Below are positions 1 to 11,681 of a stretch of DNA of 64,000 nucleotides, one piece after another. The DNA is from Lepidonotus clava. Lineage: Eukaryota > Annelida > Polychaeta > Phyllodocida > Polynoidae. Numbering within the stretch: position 1 is the first letter of the stretch; the number at the start of each line of letters is the position of its first letter. A model generated the notes under the pieces. The model did no database searches. It was not told where the DNA came from and saw nothing but the letters and a program-made list of their open reading frames with translations. The stretch covers positions 51,413,526-51,477,525 of the forward strand of contig OW387138.1 in assembly GCA_936440205.1 (NCBI GenBank), in the 5' to 3' direction. The translations under genes were made by a program, and so were the position numbers.

Positions 1-677
1 TGAAAACGATATGACTATATCTTATTTTAGAGCAGAGATATTACACATTTTGCAGCTCAAAATCGCATGAAAATTCTGTCAATTCTCCATAGTGAAGCGC
101 AGCCAAAGTTGTGACTGCATGCCCGGCCTCCCAGGGCTAGAGCTAAATCTAGATCTTAAAACATGTATAACTGCAAACTACTTTTAGATATAACCATGAA
201 ATAAAGAAATATTAACTGGCCACTTAATTGGCTATTTAGGCATACCAGGTTTTAATATTATCAGTTTTATTTACTTTTGCCAAATCCGGGATATTTTGAG
301 GACGTGTATCAACTCCCCAAAGTGACGACCTGTACTCCGACACATCAAACACCATAAGAAACGTCCAGTCAAGCAGAACAAATGTTGCAAGTTCCAAAGC
401 TTTGTGATACATATAAGGTGATAAATTAGGCTATTCAAAGGGGGGCGAAATTCACAGCTTCTCAGAGTGTTGGTCACACCTCTCTATGGGCGTAAAATGA
501 CAGAATTTTCGTGCTACCTTATGGGAGTGCCTACTATAATCTGTCTTAGCTTGTTAAGAGAGGAGTGACTTCGATTAATTCTTTGCATTGCCATTGATGA
601 CCACGATATTGAGCAGAGTATAGGTGATTTGCCTATTGAGCGTAAGTTTTATTGAAATGCTGTTACTCTTGTTTCAG
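1..677. other. No gene seen; probable intron/upstream DNA of the PHD gene
   Basis: AT-rich sequence without a convincing coding exon. It ends at a polypyrimidine tract and CAG acceptor at 675-677, so at least its right part is intron of the PHD gene that follows. The first coding exon of that gene, expected to be very short by comparison with the copies near 26.1 and 54.9 kb, was not recognised here. Confidence 0.5.
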
Positions 678-1673
678 ACCATACCCCGAGACACCGAAGC
701 GGCCGAGGACGCCGGAGACACCGACGGCCCCTTTAAAGTCAAGACGACGACTAAGAATGGTTGAGGCTCCAACTCGAGACGAGAATGTGTCACCTGAACT
801 GACACCGTCGGACAACGCAAACTTCAGGAGGTAATTTCTTTTATTTATATCTTTTTTTAATTTTTATTGTCACTATCATAAAATACATAACTTATTCCTA
901 GGCGTCGACTTGAGATGAGTTGAGAATTAACCCCACTAAATTAGTACCATCTTTATTGCAGTGCGGATCTCTTCGGCTGCAGCCCAGGGAATCGTAGTGT
1001 GCACAGCCATTCTGACTGGGAGTGCTGCCTCTGTGGTGAGCAACCCTCAAAGGTAAATGTTGAAATTATATAGCCAGTTAAGAAAATTAGTTATAACAGT
1101 CTTCACTGTGTGGGTCCATGCAAAAATTATGTGTGGCTTGGAGGAGGAATTATCGCCTGTTGGATAATCTGCAACTAACTTGACTAAAAAAGATGGGATC
1201 AATTGACACTCTGCCACTATTGCCTGCGGTTTGACTCAATACTTATATTCTAATCAATCCTTTAGGTAGACCGAGACTACCTGACAAATGAGCGGGACAT
1301 CGACATGGATGCCTTCGACGAAGACACAAGTGTGATTGCTCCGTGTGGTATATTCTTCGACACCAAATATAGGTATGTATTACTGTTATTATTGTTTTTA
1401 CAACATGACAACAATATTCTAATATCAAGTGTAAGGGAAGAACTGATTCCATGTTGGTATTAATATTTCTAAACGGAATTATACCATGTTCGACATAAAC
1501 CCTAGTTTCAATTTAAAACTGGTTCTGTTATATAGACCATCCCACATTGCCTTTACAGAGCTTACCTGATGTGCATCTACTGCCAAGCAGTATTCCACCC
1601 AGCGTGTGGGCAGTATGAGCCAGCACAGATCAAGGCGTCGGAGATCATATGTGACAAGTGTGCAAATGAATAG
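678..1673 (+). CDS. Small PHD-finger protein, 3' four coding exons
   Basis: Four coding exons with GT-AG borders: 678-830, 962-1052, 1266-1372 and 1559-1673, ending in TAG. A further intron starts right after the stop and a 3' untranslated exon starts at 1901. The first exon is Pro/Arg/Glu-rich. The rest form one C4HC3 PHD finger: CxxC in DWECCLCGEQ, then a long acidic insert, CxxC (MCIYC), HxxC (FHPAC) and CxxC (CDKC). PHD fingers usually read histone H3 tails; that role is family knowledge, not seen. Intron positions and phases match the PHD genes inside the giant transposon copies at 24.6-26.1 and 53.4-54.9 kb, including a 107-nt exon of identical length, so all three share ancestry. It could be a host paralog or the remnant of a diverged element. 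The first exon is not located. Confidence 0.75.
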
Positions 1674-1900
1674 GTAAGTTAAGTGTATGTTTAATTCCCT
1701 CAATTTGATCTTTCCTAACCACCAACACGGTGGGGGGGGGTTTAATAACTTTTAGATTCTAATGTCCTTAGGGGAATGTTCAAGATTTGGAACTAATATA
1801 CACGAAGGTGGTTAAAGTATTTGTCTAGATAATTATTGTGCTTTCAGATATCGATGTTGATGATTAAATGAGTGACTGCTATATGTTGTTTGTATTCCAG

Positions 1901-2150
1901 AACCGCTACCTGAGATGCCTGGACCATTCATGAAGAGGGAGGGAGCGAATGCACGATGCTAGATGCGGAGAGTTTGCAGACTAGGATATATAATATTTAT
2001 AATAAATTATAATTGCTGGTATATATTTACCTACTGTTTAGTTAATTTATGTAAACATCAGTATAAGTTATAAAAGAGTGCTTGCACAACACCGAAGTTA
2101 TACTGTTTATGGAAAATGTGTTAGTTTCAATAAAAAATGTAAATGTTAAA
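1901..2150 (+). other. 3' untranslated exon of the PHD gene
   Basis: A CAG acceptor at 1898-1900 follows the intron that begins at 1674, just after the stop codon. The exon contains no ORF and ends shortly after an AATAAA signal at 2129-2134. An intron after the stop is unusual for an animal gene and could mark the transcript for nonsense-mediated decay, or the stop may be recent. Confidence 0.5.
2129..2134 (+). terminator. Poly(A) signal of the PHD gene
   Basis: Canonical AATAAA in an AT-rich stretch about 230 bases into the 3' untranslated exon. Confidence 0.6.
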
Positions 2151-2650
2151 AATTGACTTTGTTTGAGATTGTTTGAGATTGTTGTTCGGTCTGGACTCAT
2201 AAAAGGGAGCCGGTTCGGTTTATAATTAAATAACCAGACAAAAATATAAGCCTGATTACCTCTGTAGAGATGTAGCCGGTCTTGTTTGGAGAGTGTACTG
2301 GGAATTAAATGAGAAACTAGAAAACTCTATAAAGACACATACCATTTATAATAAACACTAAAACTTAAAGTAGTGGAAGTGGCGAAGATGGCGGACTGAG
2401 AAGGTGTATGGAGTACCGGGGGGATGAGAAAAACACAATTTTGACTGGATATACCACAATCAGAAGATCGACATTTTCAGATATGTGAAAACTCTTATTG
2501 TACTATATATCCGACAACATAAATTGTCACAATAATCAATGAAATAGTAATATTCTGGCAGACTGATCAGCTGTCTCAGACTACTGGTTCCCACCATTGG
2601 CAAATCACCCCTATTTTCGCTCATCTGACCAGATTCCCAAACTCTCTCTC

Positions 2651-4132
2651 ATGAATACCAGAAGTAAAAATACAGGATCAACTTCATACGAGGATCTGAG
2701 TAACACCTTGCCTACATCAGAAAACGTTAAAATGTCTCTTGAAGATAAAATAGACAAACTGATAAAAATCACAGGAAATATTCCTGCAATCCGCAGTGAC
2801 ATCAAGGAACTAGAAGGCAAAATTACTCATACCAATGATGTACTGTTCCCAGGCCTTGAAGAGAAATTCACTACTCTCAATGACAAAGTCACAAAACTTC
2901 TAGACCTGGATAAATTACTTCAGGAAAGGTTCGACAAAATGGAATCAAAAGTGACAAAGCTCGAACAAGAGAACGATATCCTCAAAAATGACATAGGAAA
3001 ACTGAAGCAACAAGTAAACCACCCCAAAGATCAGGAAGATATAAGAGCCTCAGTAAGACAAGAATTACTTCGAACCGAAAAAAGACGCCATCTACTGATT
3101 GAAGGAATGCATGAAATTCAAGCTGAAGACCTGGTAACAAGAATCTTAGGAATTCTGTACGACACAGGAGCTCCAGTAGACCGCCGAAATGTCACTAAGG
3201 CATACAGGGTGGGTCAAAAATCAACATACTCAACAAAACCTCGACCTGTGGTTGTCATTTTTGACAACAAAGAGTCTAGAGACTTAGTGTACAAAGCTCG
3301 TAACAACATTAAAGCAAACCCTGCCTGCCACAATATATTGCTCAATGAAGACCTGGACGAGATACAGAAGAAAGAAAGGCAAGCGCTCAGGGCACTATCA
3401 GACTTAGCAAAAAGTGTTGGACGAGAAGCAAGAGTGGTTGGCGATACCCTCATTGTCAGTGGCATCAAATACCAATACCAGACAATACACAAACTTCCTT
3501 CAGAGATTACACTTGAAAAAGCCTTCAACAGGGAGGACAGAGACCATATTTTCTTTAACTCCGAACACAGCTTTCTCTCCATGTTTTATCCGGCAAGGAT
3601 TAACTACAAAGGAACCACCTACACCTAGGGTGAACAAGCATTAGGACATGTCAAAACTTATCAAAATGGACAACACAAAACTGCAGACCGTATCCTAAGT
3701 GAAAACGACCCATGAAAGTGCAAAGCGATGGCTAAGGCAATAATAACTATCCCTCTATGGCAAGACGAAGAGGACAATGAGGTTGACAGCATTCTCGAAG
3801 CCAAATTCAAGGACCCTGTACTAAAACAGAAACTACTAGACACAGGAGACAAAAGGTTGGTTGAATGTACCATGGAGAGAAAATGGGCCTGTGCATTCTC
3901 GTACAACTCGGATGAAAGACGAGCTTGAACTTGGAAAGGACTGAACAAGATGGGAAGCAAACTTGAACGTCAAAGGGACAAACTAACAAGCATTGGAGCC
4001 AATGCTGCTGCTAACTTGCGACCTGAGATCATTCAAGCTGACAAACCCACCTTACATACTCACGATGTGACTCTTGTTGAACAAATCCAAGGTCTACACG
4101 ACGATGGCATCCCTCTTCTTGAAGATGCCTAG
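2651..4132 (+). pseudogene. LINE ORF1: coiled coil, RRM-like domain, C-terminal NADAR domain
   Basis: One reading frame of 494 codons interrupted only by in-frame stops at 3626-3628 (TAG), 3710-3712 (TGA) and 3926-3928 (TGA). I start at ATG 2651 (MNTRSKNT); the frame is open further upstream without an ATG. Residues about 28-125 are a heptad-rich coiled coil. Residues 145-235 (RRHLLIEG, then RPVVVIF) resemble the RRM-like domain of LINE ORF1 proteins, and a CTD-like part follows. From about residue 298 the sequence matches NADAR/YbiA family landmarks: FLSMFYPA, then EQA, then LLDTGDKRLVE and WACAF, then LNKMGSKLERQRDKL. NADAR enzymes cleave N-glycosidic bonds in riboflavin intermediates or remove ADP-ribose. 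The catalytic competence here is unknown. ORF1 would bind LINE RNA; the role of NADAR in it is open. Confidence 0.8.
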
Positions 4133-4599
4133 CTGCTGTAGGTGATAAAGCTACGTCCTACCATAAGTAATTACCTCTACCATTATGCCAAACTACCTAT
4201 AAAAGTGTTTTTGTCTGAGTACTTTCTCAAAAATCCTCCATGTTTACAAAACTTGACCTCTCACTGCCGGATGTAACCCCCGCACGAATCAGAACGAGGC
4301 TGGAGACTATCTAAACCAAATCGTCTACCTGTTATCCAAATTATCACTAGACCTTAGACCTTCTTAGAAAGGTGCCTCAAATAATAATATAAAATAAATT
4401 GCCAAAACTAACTTTGATACCCCTTACTATACAAGGTAGCTATAAAATATAGTAAGAAAACACAAGGCTTTGAGACTAGCCCGTGCGACCCGGAAGTGTT
4501 CTCCCATAACCTCAGCCGCTATCTTACTTGTTTTGGTTTGCCTGTCAAACCGGGATCTTTTCTCCGCTACAAAACTAAATCTAATCAAATACTGACACG

Positions 4600-5230
4600 A
4601 TGTCAATTATCAAGATTTACGGAGACTCCAGGATGAAAAACATGCAACAATACATTAACCAAGTAAACTTCATGGAAGCGAATATCGAAGTGAAACACTA
4701 CGGCGGAACAGGAATCAGAAACCTAGCCTCAATGATCTACACACAAATGCAGATACGACCATAAGACTTGTATATATTAGCAGCAGGTGCCTGCGACATC
4801 ACGCGCTGGGACAACAAGGTACAGAGATATCGTTTTCCATACGCATCTGTTGATGACTTCACCACACATATGATGGCAGCACTAAATGAGGTTGATGTGA
4901 ACTTTCATAAGGCTTACCCTGACGCCAACCTTATATTCTCACAACTCCCAGGCATGGACCTGGAGCGATAACCCTTCTGCCTACACACTGACTTCAGACA
5001 CCAGGGTTTTTCTCGACGATGGCATCCCCATCATAAATGCAGAAATCGCCGTAATAAATGAGAGAAACCACCTCCCTACTCCCTGGCTTGCCCGCCAAAT
5101 ACATAGGTATAGAGGAAATCATAACTTTGCTACGAGATACCACCTTCTTGAAGACGGACTACATCCAACAGAGGCCACAAACAAGTTCTGGGCCACACAA
5201 TTCACCCACGTAGCCTACCTGTGCAGCTAG
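4600..5230 (+). pseudogene. SGNH/GDSL-hydrolase-like frame of the LINE
   Basis: Starts at ATG 4600 (MSIIKIYGDSRM). The GDS of block I is at residues 8-10, a degenerate block III is seen as LAAGACDIT near 4780, and the block V Asp-x-x-His occurs as EDGLHPTEA near 5155-5180. This is the order of SGNH esterases. The frame has an in-frame TAA at 4762-4764 and one frameshift near 4965-4972, after which the third frame is open to TAG at 5228-5230. Esterase domains are known in ORF1 of some CR1/L2 LINEs, so the module fits the element, but here it is separate from the coiled-coil ORF1 by about 470 bases. It could be a second ORF or the far 3' part of ORF1. Confidence 0.7.
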
Positions 5231-5857
5231 AAAAACAATGGAACTGTGATGTTACCTTTTATATATCCCTGTTCTAGTTACCTTATACTCACAACAGACT
5301 AGTTGGCCTAGATTGGTTGCTCAATCGATCGAAAGCCCTAAATTTTTTCTCCTAATACTCAAGTTTATTAACTTAGAACAAAGGAGCTCATATTTTTCTC
5401 TTAACTCTGTGCTGGTTGATCAATCGGGCAGATAAATGAGATACATCTGTGATCTGACTGTTGAGCTCAAAAATTGCATAACAGACGGGGTTCATACGTC
5501 ATACATAATGTTCTTTATAGCTGAAATGCCACAGCTTGCTAGATGGCCTTGGATGGTTACCCACATGATGGAACACTAATGAGGATATTACTCACGAATG
5601 AACATTTGCAAAAACTGAACATTTCTTATACTAAAAACTTCTGATTGAATTTACTGTAATTATCAAAGCATTGGATGGTCTGTTTCTCTCCTCCCCCCCC
5701 CTCCTCCCCCATTGTTTATTATTATCTGTATACCTCTCATACCTTGTGATATGGATAGCATTAAATGCCTCGGCTCCATATCACTCTTCAGCATTATCAT
5801 TTTTCATATCATCTCATACAAGACTGACTGGTACCCTGTGATAGTTTACTATGTGAC
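5231..5857 (+). other. Spacer between SGNH frame and ORF2 of the LINE
   Basis: No coding potential seen. It contains a C-rich tract at about 5690-5710 and several stop codons in every frame. It may be a degraded inter-ORF region. Confidence 0.5.
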
Positions 5858-8754
5858 ATGAGTACTGACATTAAAGGCCTCAAATTGGTCTTTTGGAATA
5901 TTAGAAGCGCATGTAACAAAATAGACTCTATTCGAACATACCTAATTAACCCCAATATAAATTTTATTGGTTTCACTGAAAGTTGGCTAAAAGAAAACCT
6001 AGACTTGACATTGTTTGATTTAAAAGGATATAACTCTTACCGTTGTGATAGAACACATAATAATGAGAATGGTCATGTGAAAAGAGGTGGTGGCATACTA
6101 CTTTATTGGAAAACGGACATGGATGTACAAATTCTAGATAGTCAACCTTTTATTGTCATGAATGAACATATTGAAGTTGTAACACCCAAAATCATTGTTC
6201 ACTGCTCTAAGCCTATATACTCCATTACTGTTTATAGACCTTCGTCAGGTAATATTGATAGCTTTATAGAAAACTTACAGTTTGTACTTAAATCACTCCC
6301 AAGAGTCAATGATGCAGAAATTAAAATTGGTGGTGACTTCAACATTGACTGGTCAAAGTCAAACAATGCTGCAACCAAGAAACTAATTAAATTTGCAAAA
6401 GAATTTTCTCTACTGCAAACAATAGATACATCTACGCGGCCACTCTATTCAAATAACCCCAGACAAAGCATAATAGACCTAATTTTCACCAACTCGATTA
6501 AACAAATTACCTCCCACACACTTCCTTGGAATGTGAGTGATCACGTACCTACTTTCATTAATTAAAAAAAGGTCAAAATAAAACAAAATAGAGAAACCTT
6601 CACTATAAAAAACCTTATTGAAGAAAAATTTGTTCAGCACATAAAAGAAGCCAATATAAACAACATTTTTGAAATCTCGAAAGTAACAGATAAATGGGCC
6701 TTTTTCTATGACCATATATTACTAGAGTTGAACAAACAATGTCCAATTCGCACTTTTACGACTAAAGCTAGTAAACCAAATTGGATAACTAAAGAAGTTC
6801 TTGAAATGATCAAAGACAAAGACAAAACCCTCAAGGTAGCAGCAAAGAGCAAAAAGCCTGAAGACAAACAGTATGCAAGACGTCTGCGTAACAAAACAAA
6901 TGTCACTATTCGTCAGGCTCGCTCAGACTTTGTTAAAGACCAACTTGAACTACACAAAAATGACCCTAAGAAATTATGGTCCACTATTAGAACAGTTATT
7001 CCTGATCAAATTAGTTCTAATCTGCATCTACTTGATGATTTAGGCCAAGAGCTTCAAAATCATATAGCTGCCAAAAAACTAAATAACTTTTTCACATCAA
7101 TAGGAGAAGAGTTAGCGCAGGCAATTCCAGATACAAAACGAACGACTATTTTTGTGGTGAATAGTGAAAAAGTGTTTACCTTCAGCGAAGTTACTAGGGA
7201 TGACCTCCTCAAATTAATTATGGATATTAAAGTTTATAAATCTAGTGGTTTTCCCCTAATATCCACCAAAATATGGAAATTTATCTTCTTAAACTTTCCT
7301 GATATTTTACTAGATATAATTCAAAAATCTCTTTTTAGTGCTGAATTTGCAGATGCCTGGAAAAATGCCACCGTAGTACCAATCCCCAAAGTCAATAATA
7401 CCAAAGTCCCGGGTGATTTTAGACCCATAGCAATTCTACCCATTATTAGCAAAATTATAGAACATGTTGTCCATGATCAACTAATGTTATACTTTGAAAA
7501 TTGTAAACTTCTGTCAGATGACCATAATGGTTTTCGTAAAAGGAAATCGACGATACAAACAGTCTTTGATTATACATCAAATCTATATAAGAACTTCAAC
7601 AACTCCCAATACACACTGGCCGTATATTTTGATTTCAAGAAGGCCTTTGACACTGTCTCACACAAAATATTTTTACAGAAGCTTAAATTATATAATCTAT
7701 CTCAACATACTATAAAATGGTTTGATTCCTACTTAAATCATAGAAATCAAATAACGAAATTCAACAATGCAAAATCATCACTTAAAGAAATAACTTATGG
7801 TGTTCCACAAGGCAGTGTCCTAGGCCCACTTCTCTTTATTATATTTATTAATGATGTTTCTCGAGTGATAAGAGCATGTAATGTCCATATGTATGCTGAC
7901 GACATAGTTCTATACAACAAACTGTCACCTACAAACATGGAGGAAGATATTTTCACTGTACAGCTGGATGTTACCTCCCTTCCTGACTGGTGCCTGGAAA
8001 AAAAACTAACCATTAATATTGATAAAACCAAAGTACAACTTTTCCCTAATAACGCCAATTTGGATGGAATTATTCCAACCAATATAATAGTACAACACCA
8101 GTCGGTTCGGCAGGTAAACATTTTTCGCTACTTAGGTATTGAAATTGACTCACACTTAAATTTTATACCACAATATAAGAATATGTTAAAGCTTGCACAC
8201 CATAAATTGTTTCTTCTTAGACGGATACGACAGTATTTAACTTTAAATGCAGCATTACTAGTGTGTAAATCACTTTTTTGCTCTGTACTTGACTATGGAA
8301 ATGTTTTTCTTACTGTTATAAACCAAAGGTACTCCAAACGCTTCAAAATCATGCTCTTCGTTCTTGCTTGAATATCCAAGATCCCAAAGACATACATTTA
8401 ACTGACTTACATACTATCACAAATGTACGTTTCTTGGATAAGCGTAGAATACAACAAATGTTAGTATGTATCTGGAATGATGTTCAAAATAAAAAGGTGA
8501 ATACTGAGATCAGGAATGTGGGAGCACATCCCAGATCGCAGGATGGTTTTACAATCAATTTACCTATTCCAAGAACAAAATTTCTTAGGAAAACCCCCTA
8601 CTACTGGGGATCTTTACTGTGGAACATGTTGGATATAGATATTAGAAGTGAAAACGATGCTGACATTTTTAAAAACAAAATTAAACATTTGATTGGGGTA
8701 GGATCCATTGATTGTACAACTGCAGCATTGACAAATACCACTCTGCTATTATAA
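5858..8754 (+). pseudogene. LINE ORF2: AP endonuclease and reverse transcriptase
   Basis: The N-terminal exonuclease-endonuclease-phosphatase domain (5858-6565) shows the usual set: WNIRS, FTESWL, GGDFNIDW and SDHVPT. An in-frame TAA at 6563-6565 interrupts it, and the same frame then runs on. The RT domain lies at about 7190-8130 with FRPIAILP, YFDFKKAFDT (motif A), YGVPQGSVLGP (motif B) and YADD at 7892-7903. A frameshift near 8320-8340 moves the C-terminal part (LQNHALR, then to 8754) to another frame. The protein nicks target DNA and primes reverse transcription of the LINE RNA. Start chosen at ATG 5858 (MSTDIKGLKLVFWN), directly before the endonuclease core. All catalytic motifs are present, so the loss of function is due to the two breaks. 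Confidence 0.9.
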
Positions 8755-9030
8755 TTGTTGTATTATAACTTTCATGTGTGGGTACTTACCTAGTCACTAC
8801 AAAATCCAAAGTTGTAACATCTCATTTCATCTCATTTTTCACTAATCACTGTCTATTGTCTGCCAAACAGGATTTACTGATGAAAGTGTAAAACTCTTTT
8901 CTTGAACTGTTTTTAGATTATAAAATATGAATACCCGATTGTTAAACCCGATCTCACTGGAGACTGAGGGAGAACAGACCTATGTTTGAGATGTCTTCAG
9001 TATAAATAAAAAATGTTTAAAAAAGTGACT

Positions 9031-10394
9031 GTACATGTACATGTCGGGGACTAGCCAGTCTGAGGTATATATTTATCTGAGGGATGCCATATATATAACG
9101 ACAAGTTGGTCACATAAACAAAATAAATTTATAATGAGAAATAAAACAGACATTGAGCAATAACAGTAATTGCACTACACTGAATTAACTTGTGAAATAC
9201 AACAGTATTGTAGGGTTGTTGTGAAATACAAGAGTATTGTATGGTTGAAATGAGTGTAGGCGTTTTTCTTAATGACATTCACCTTGTCATTAAAAAAAAT
9301 AATTGTCGGAAACGGACAAACAAAACATGATCTAAAAACTTATTTCAATCTACATTTTAGTATCAACGTCATTTTCAAGTAAGAAGATACGAACGATTCC
9401 TTGTTGGTAACTGGCACTTCAGACTACACAGTTTATTTCTTAAATTTCAACATCTCATGAATATGCTTACAAACCCGACGGATTGTCGGTAGAAATTAGA
9501 ATTGCCAACATTCTAGTTTTAAGCCCATGACACATGCACCAACTGACCCATACCAGAATGTGACCAGGCCTTGGCTTAGCCTCGTCTATAGAAAAGTCTG
9601 AGGTAACTATCAAGACTGTGTGTGTCGTAGGGATACCTATGCCTAATATGGCTTGCTGTATGTGGTTGTATGCTGTGGGAGTAGTTGATTTACACGGTTG
9701 ATGTACACAGTTTAATGGTACGGATACACAGCGACGCATAGCAGACATAGGGGATTTAACTCGAAATTTGCACGGTTACATTGATGCACTGCCTAGCACA
9801 ATTGCAGTACAGTAACACCGTGATTATCCTTTTACACTGGCGCGCAACTCTACTGTGCCTCTCCTGTGCCAGTGGCTGTGACTAGTATGGCTGTGGTCAT
9901 TGGCCGTCATATACCTTTTGCTCGAGGGGGGATAGTACGAGGCTTAGTACGTGCGCACAAGACGGCTTTCCCGCAGGCTGGGGGTCAGGGTCCTTGTCGT
10001 GCACGTCCTGTCGCCCGACGCCAGCAAAATATCAGAGGGGAGTTGGGAGCGTGAACGGACAGCCTGTACAAAGTTTTACTGCGCTGTGCTATGCACCTGT
10101 TATCACAAGCAGATTGTGAATATACTATACCAGAGACACACAGACTGATTGTACTAACTATGCCCGACTTACATAATGTGCTGTTGCGCAGCAAATCTCG
10201 AAAAAGACACAAGGCTCACTTTTTCCCGTGATGATCTTCAGCTATTGTGTTTGAATGACTTAAAAGAAGTTCTGGTCGTAACTTACACATTGACATTGAT
10301 AAATACATATCTGTTATTTCAATTCCATATTTTTTTTATTCATTTGGAGCCAATAAATGGAAAGCATCATTGTTTTGATAGAATGTAATTGATA
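9031..10394. other. Non-coding spacer between LINE and Polinton
   Basis: Several short ORFs occur on both strands but none has recognisable domains or codon bias. The stretch 9840-10070 is distinctly richer in G+C than its surroundings and may be a fragment of another element. No RNA gene was seen. Confidence 0.4.
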
Positions 10395-10506
10395 CTTCCA
10401 CACCATTGATAAGATATCAATTTACATCTTCTAAGTAGTCAACACCAATTCCACCCTTAAATTGAACTTCATTGCCTTGTTTGGTTAATGCATATCTAGA
10501 AAGAAC

Positions 10507-11447
10507 TCAAGAATTAAGGTTTGGAACAGCTGTCGATGGAAGACATCTTGTGACACTTTCTGCTCCTTCTGTGTCTGAATAATATCCTTTTAATTGATCT
10601 ATTCCTGATGATGGGCCATTATTATTTCTTATCCTTTCTATTTGGCTGGGGGTTGGGGGTAACATTTCCAATGAAACTTCCTGTATGTCAAAATCTGCCA
10701 AGTTTTGTTGTTTCTTTTCTTTTTCTTGCAATTGGTTCTGCTCAAGTAATTGTCTCAAAGGTGAAACCATCTCTATAATTATTATCTTTTTTGTTATGTG
10801 ATTGAGATGAAGGTAATATTTGTTTTACTATTCTGAAATTATTCATTCCAGTGTTATTAGTAAAAGATGATAATTTACTTGAATTTGATTTATCCACTTT
10901 CCAGGCCTCTGCATTAATTCCAAGAGGAACTAGTGGCATTGTTATTTATTTACCTATTTAGTTTACACTTAATGACTTCTGGTTATTTCAAGTGTACACC
11001 TTAATACATTAGCAACAAGTGGTGGACAGTTCCCATTTTCATCTCTTATATAGATATGAATTGTCCTTACTGTTTCTCTATTTATAGGAAAATGGTATGG
11101 GATGGTAGGACTGAAAGAATAAACAGCAGTTGAATCATCTCTAGGAAACGTACAAAGCATTCCATTAATACCATCGGTGTAGCTGTTGGATGAAGTTATA
11201 TCACAATATATGTAAATGTACTTGCTCTTAGAAAGGTCCGAGCACTAAATGAAGGTTTCCTTCCTGGAACATTTTCTTCAAAAGAAATATTTAATTCACA
11301 CAGAGCACATTTCCATCCAGCGTTCATTTGTAGGTGAATAGGAGGTGCAACTTCAAAAACAAAATCATTCCAAGTATTTTCAGGGTTATTACTCAAATTA
11401 TCTTTGGAAGAGATGAAATAATACATGTTTGACATCTGCAGGATCAC
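10507..11447 (-). pseudogene. Polinton capsid-type and adjoining gene remnants
   Basis: The right part (about 10,969-11,447) resembles Polinton minor-capsid (penton-type) proteins by position and by short segments such as MYYFISSKDN and WNDFVFEV, which I recall from that family. The left part (10,507-10,939) is a polar, Asn/Gln-rich segment I do not recognise. Both are broken. They lie next to the integrase, as in other Polintons. The capsid assignment is family resemblance only. Confidence 0.5.
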
Positions 11448-11681
11448 AGTAAAATGAGTCTAAACATATTTATCAATGCTTAAATACAGATCCTTATAGA
11501 GTGACTTAACTATGATCTTGCTTTTAAATTTTCCAGATCACGTTCTAAAACCCAGGAATTGAATTTTTGGGAAAATCCTACCCATTTCACAAATACCTCT
11601 TTTTGCTTCTGCGAGCCAATTTTACAGAATCTATGTCATAATATTTTTTCAATTTCATAAGATGTGTTGTCATCTACATAA

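Larger units (their letters stand above)
2371..9030 (+). mobile_element. Jockey/CR1-type LINE with NADAR and SGNH modules, near full length
   Basis: A non-LTR retrotransposon about 6.6 kb long with ORF1 (2651-4132), an SGNH-like frame (4600-5230) and ORF2 with AP-endonuclease and reverse transcriptase (5858-8754), followed by a 3' untranslated tail with AATAAA near 9005. The 5' limit is set at the purine-rich GGCGAAGATGGCGG stretch and is approximate. I could not fix target-site duplications. Damage is light: ORF1 has three in-frame stops, the SGNH frame has one stop and one frameshift, and ORF2 has one in-frame stop and one frameshift. It is inactive but fairly recent. The APE-RT layout and the QNHALR segment after the RT fit the jockey superfamily (CR1/L2/Daphne range); the exact clade is not decided. 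Confidence 0.85.
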
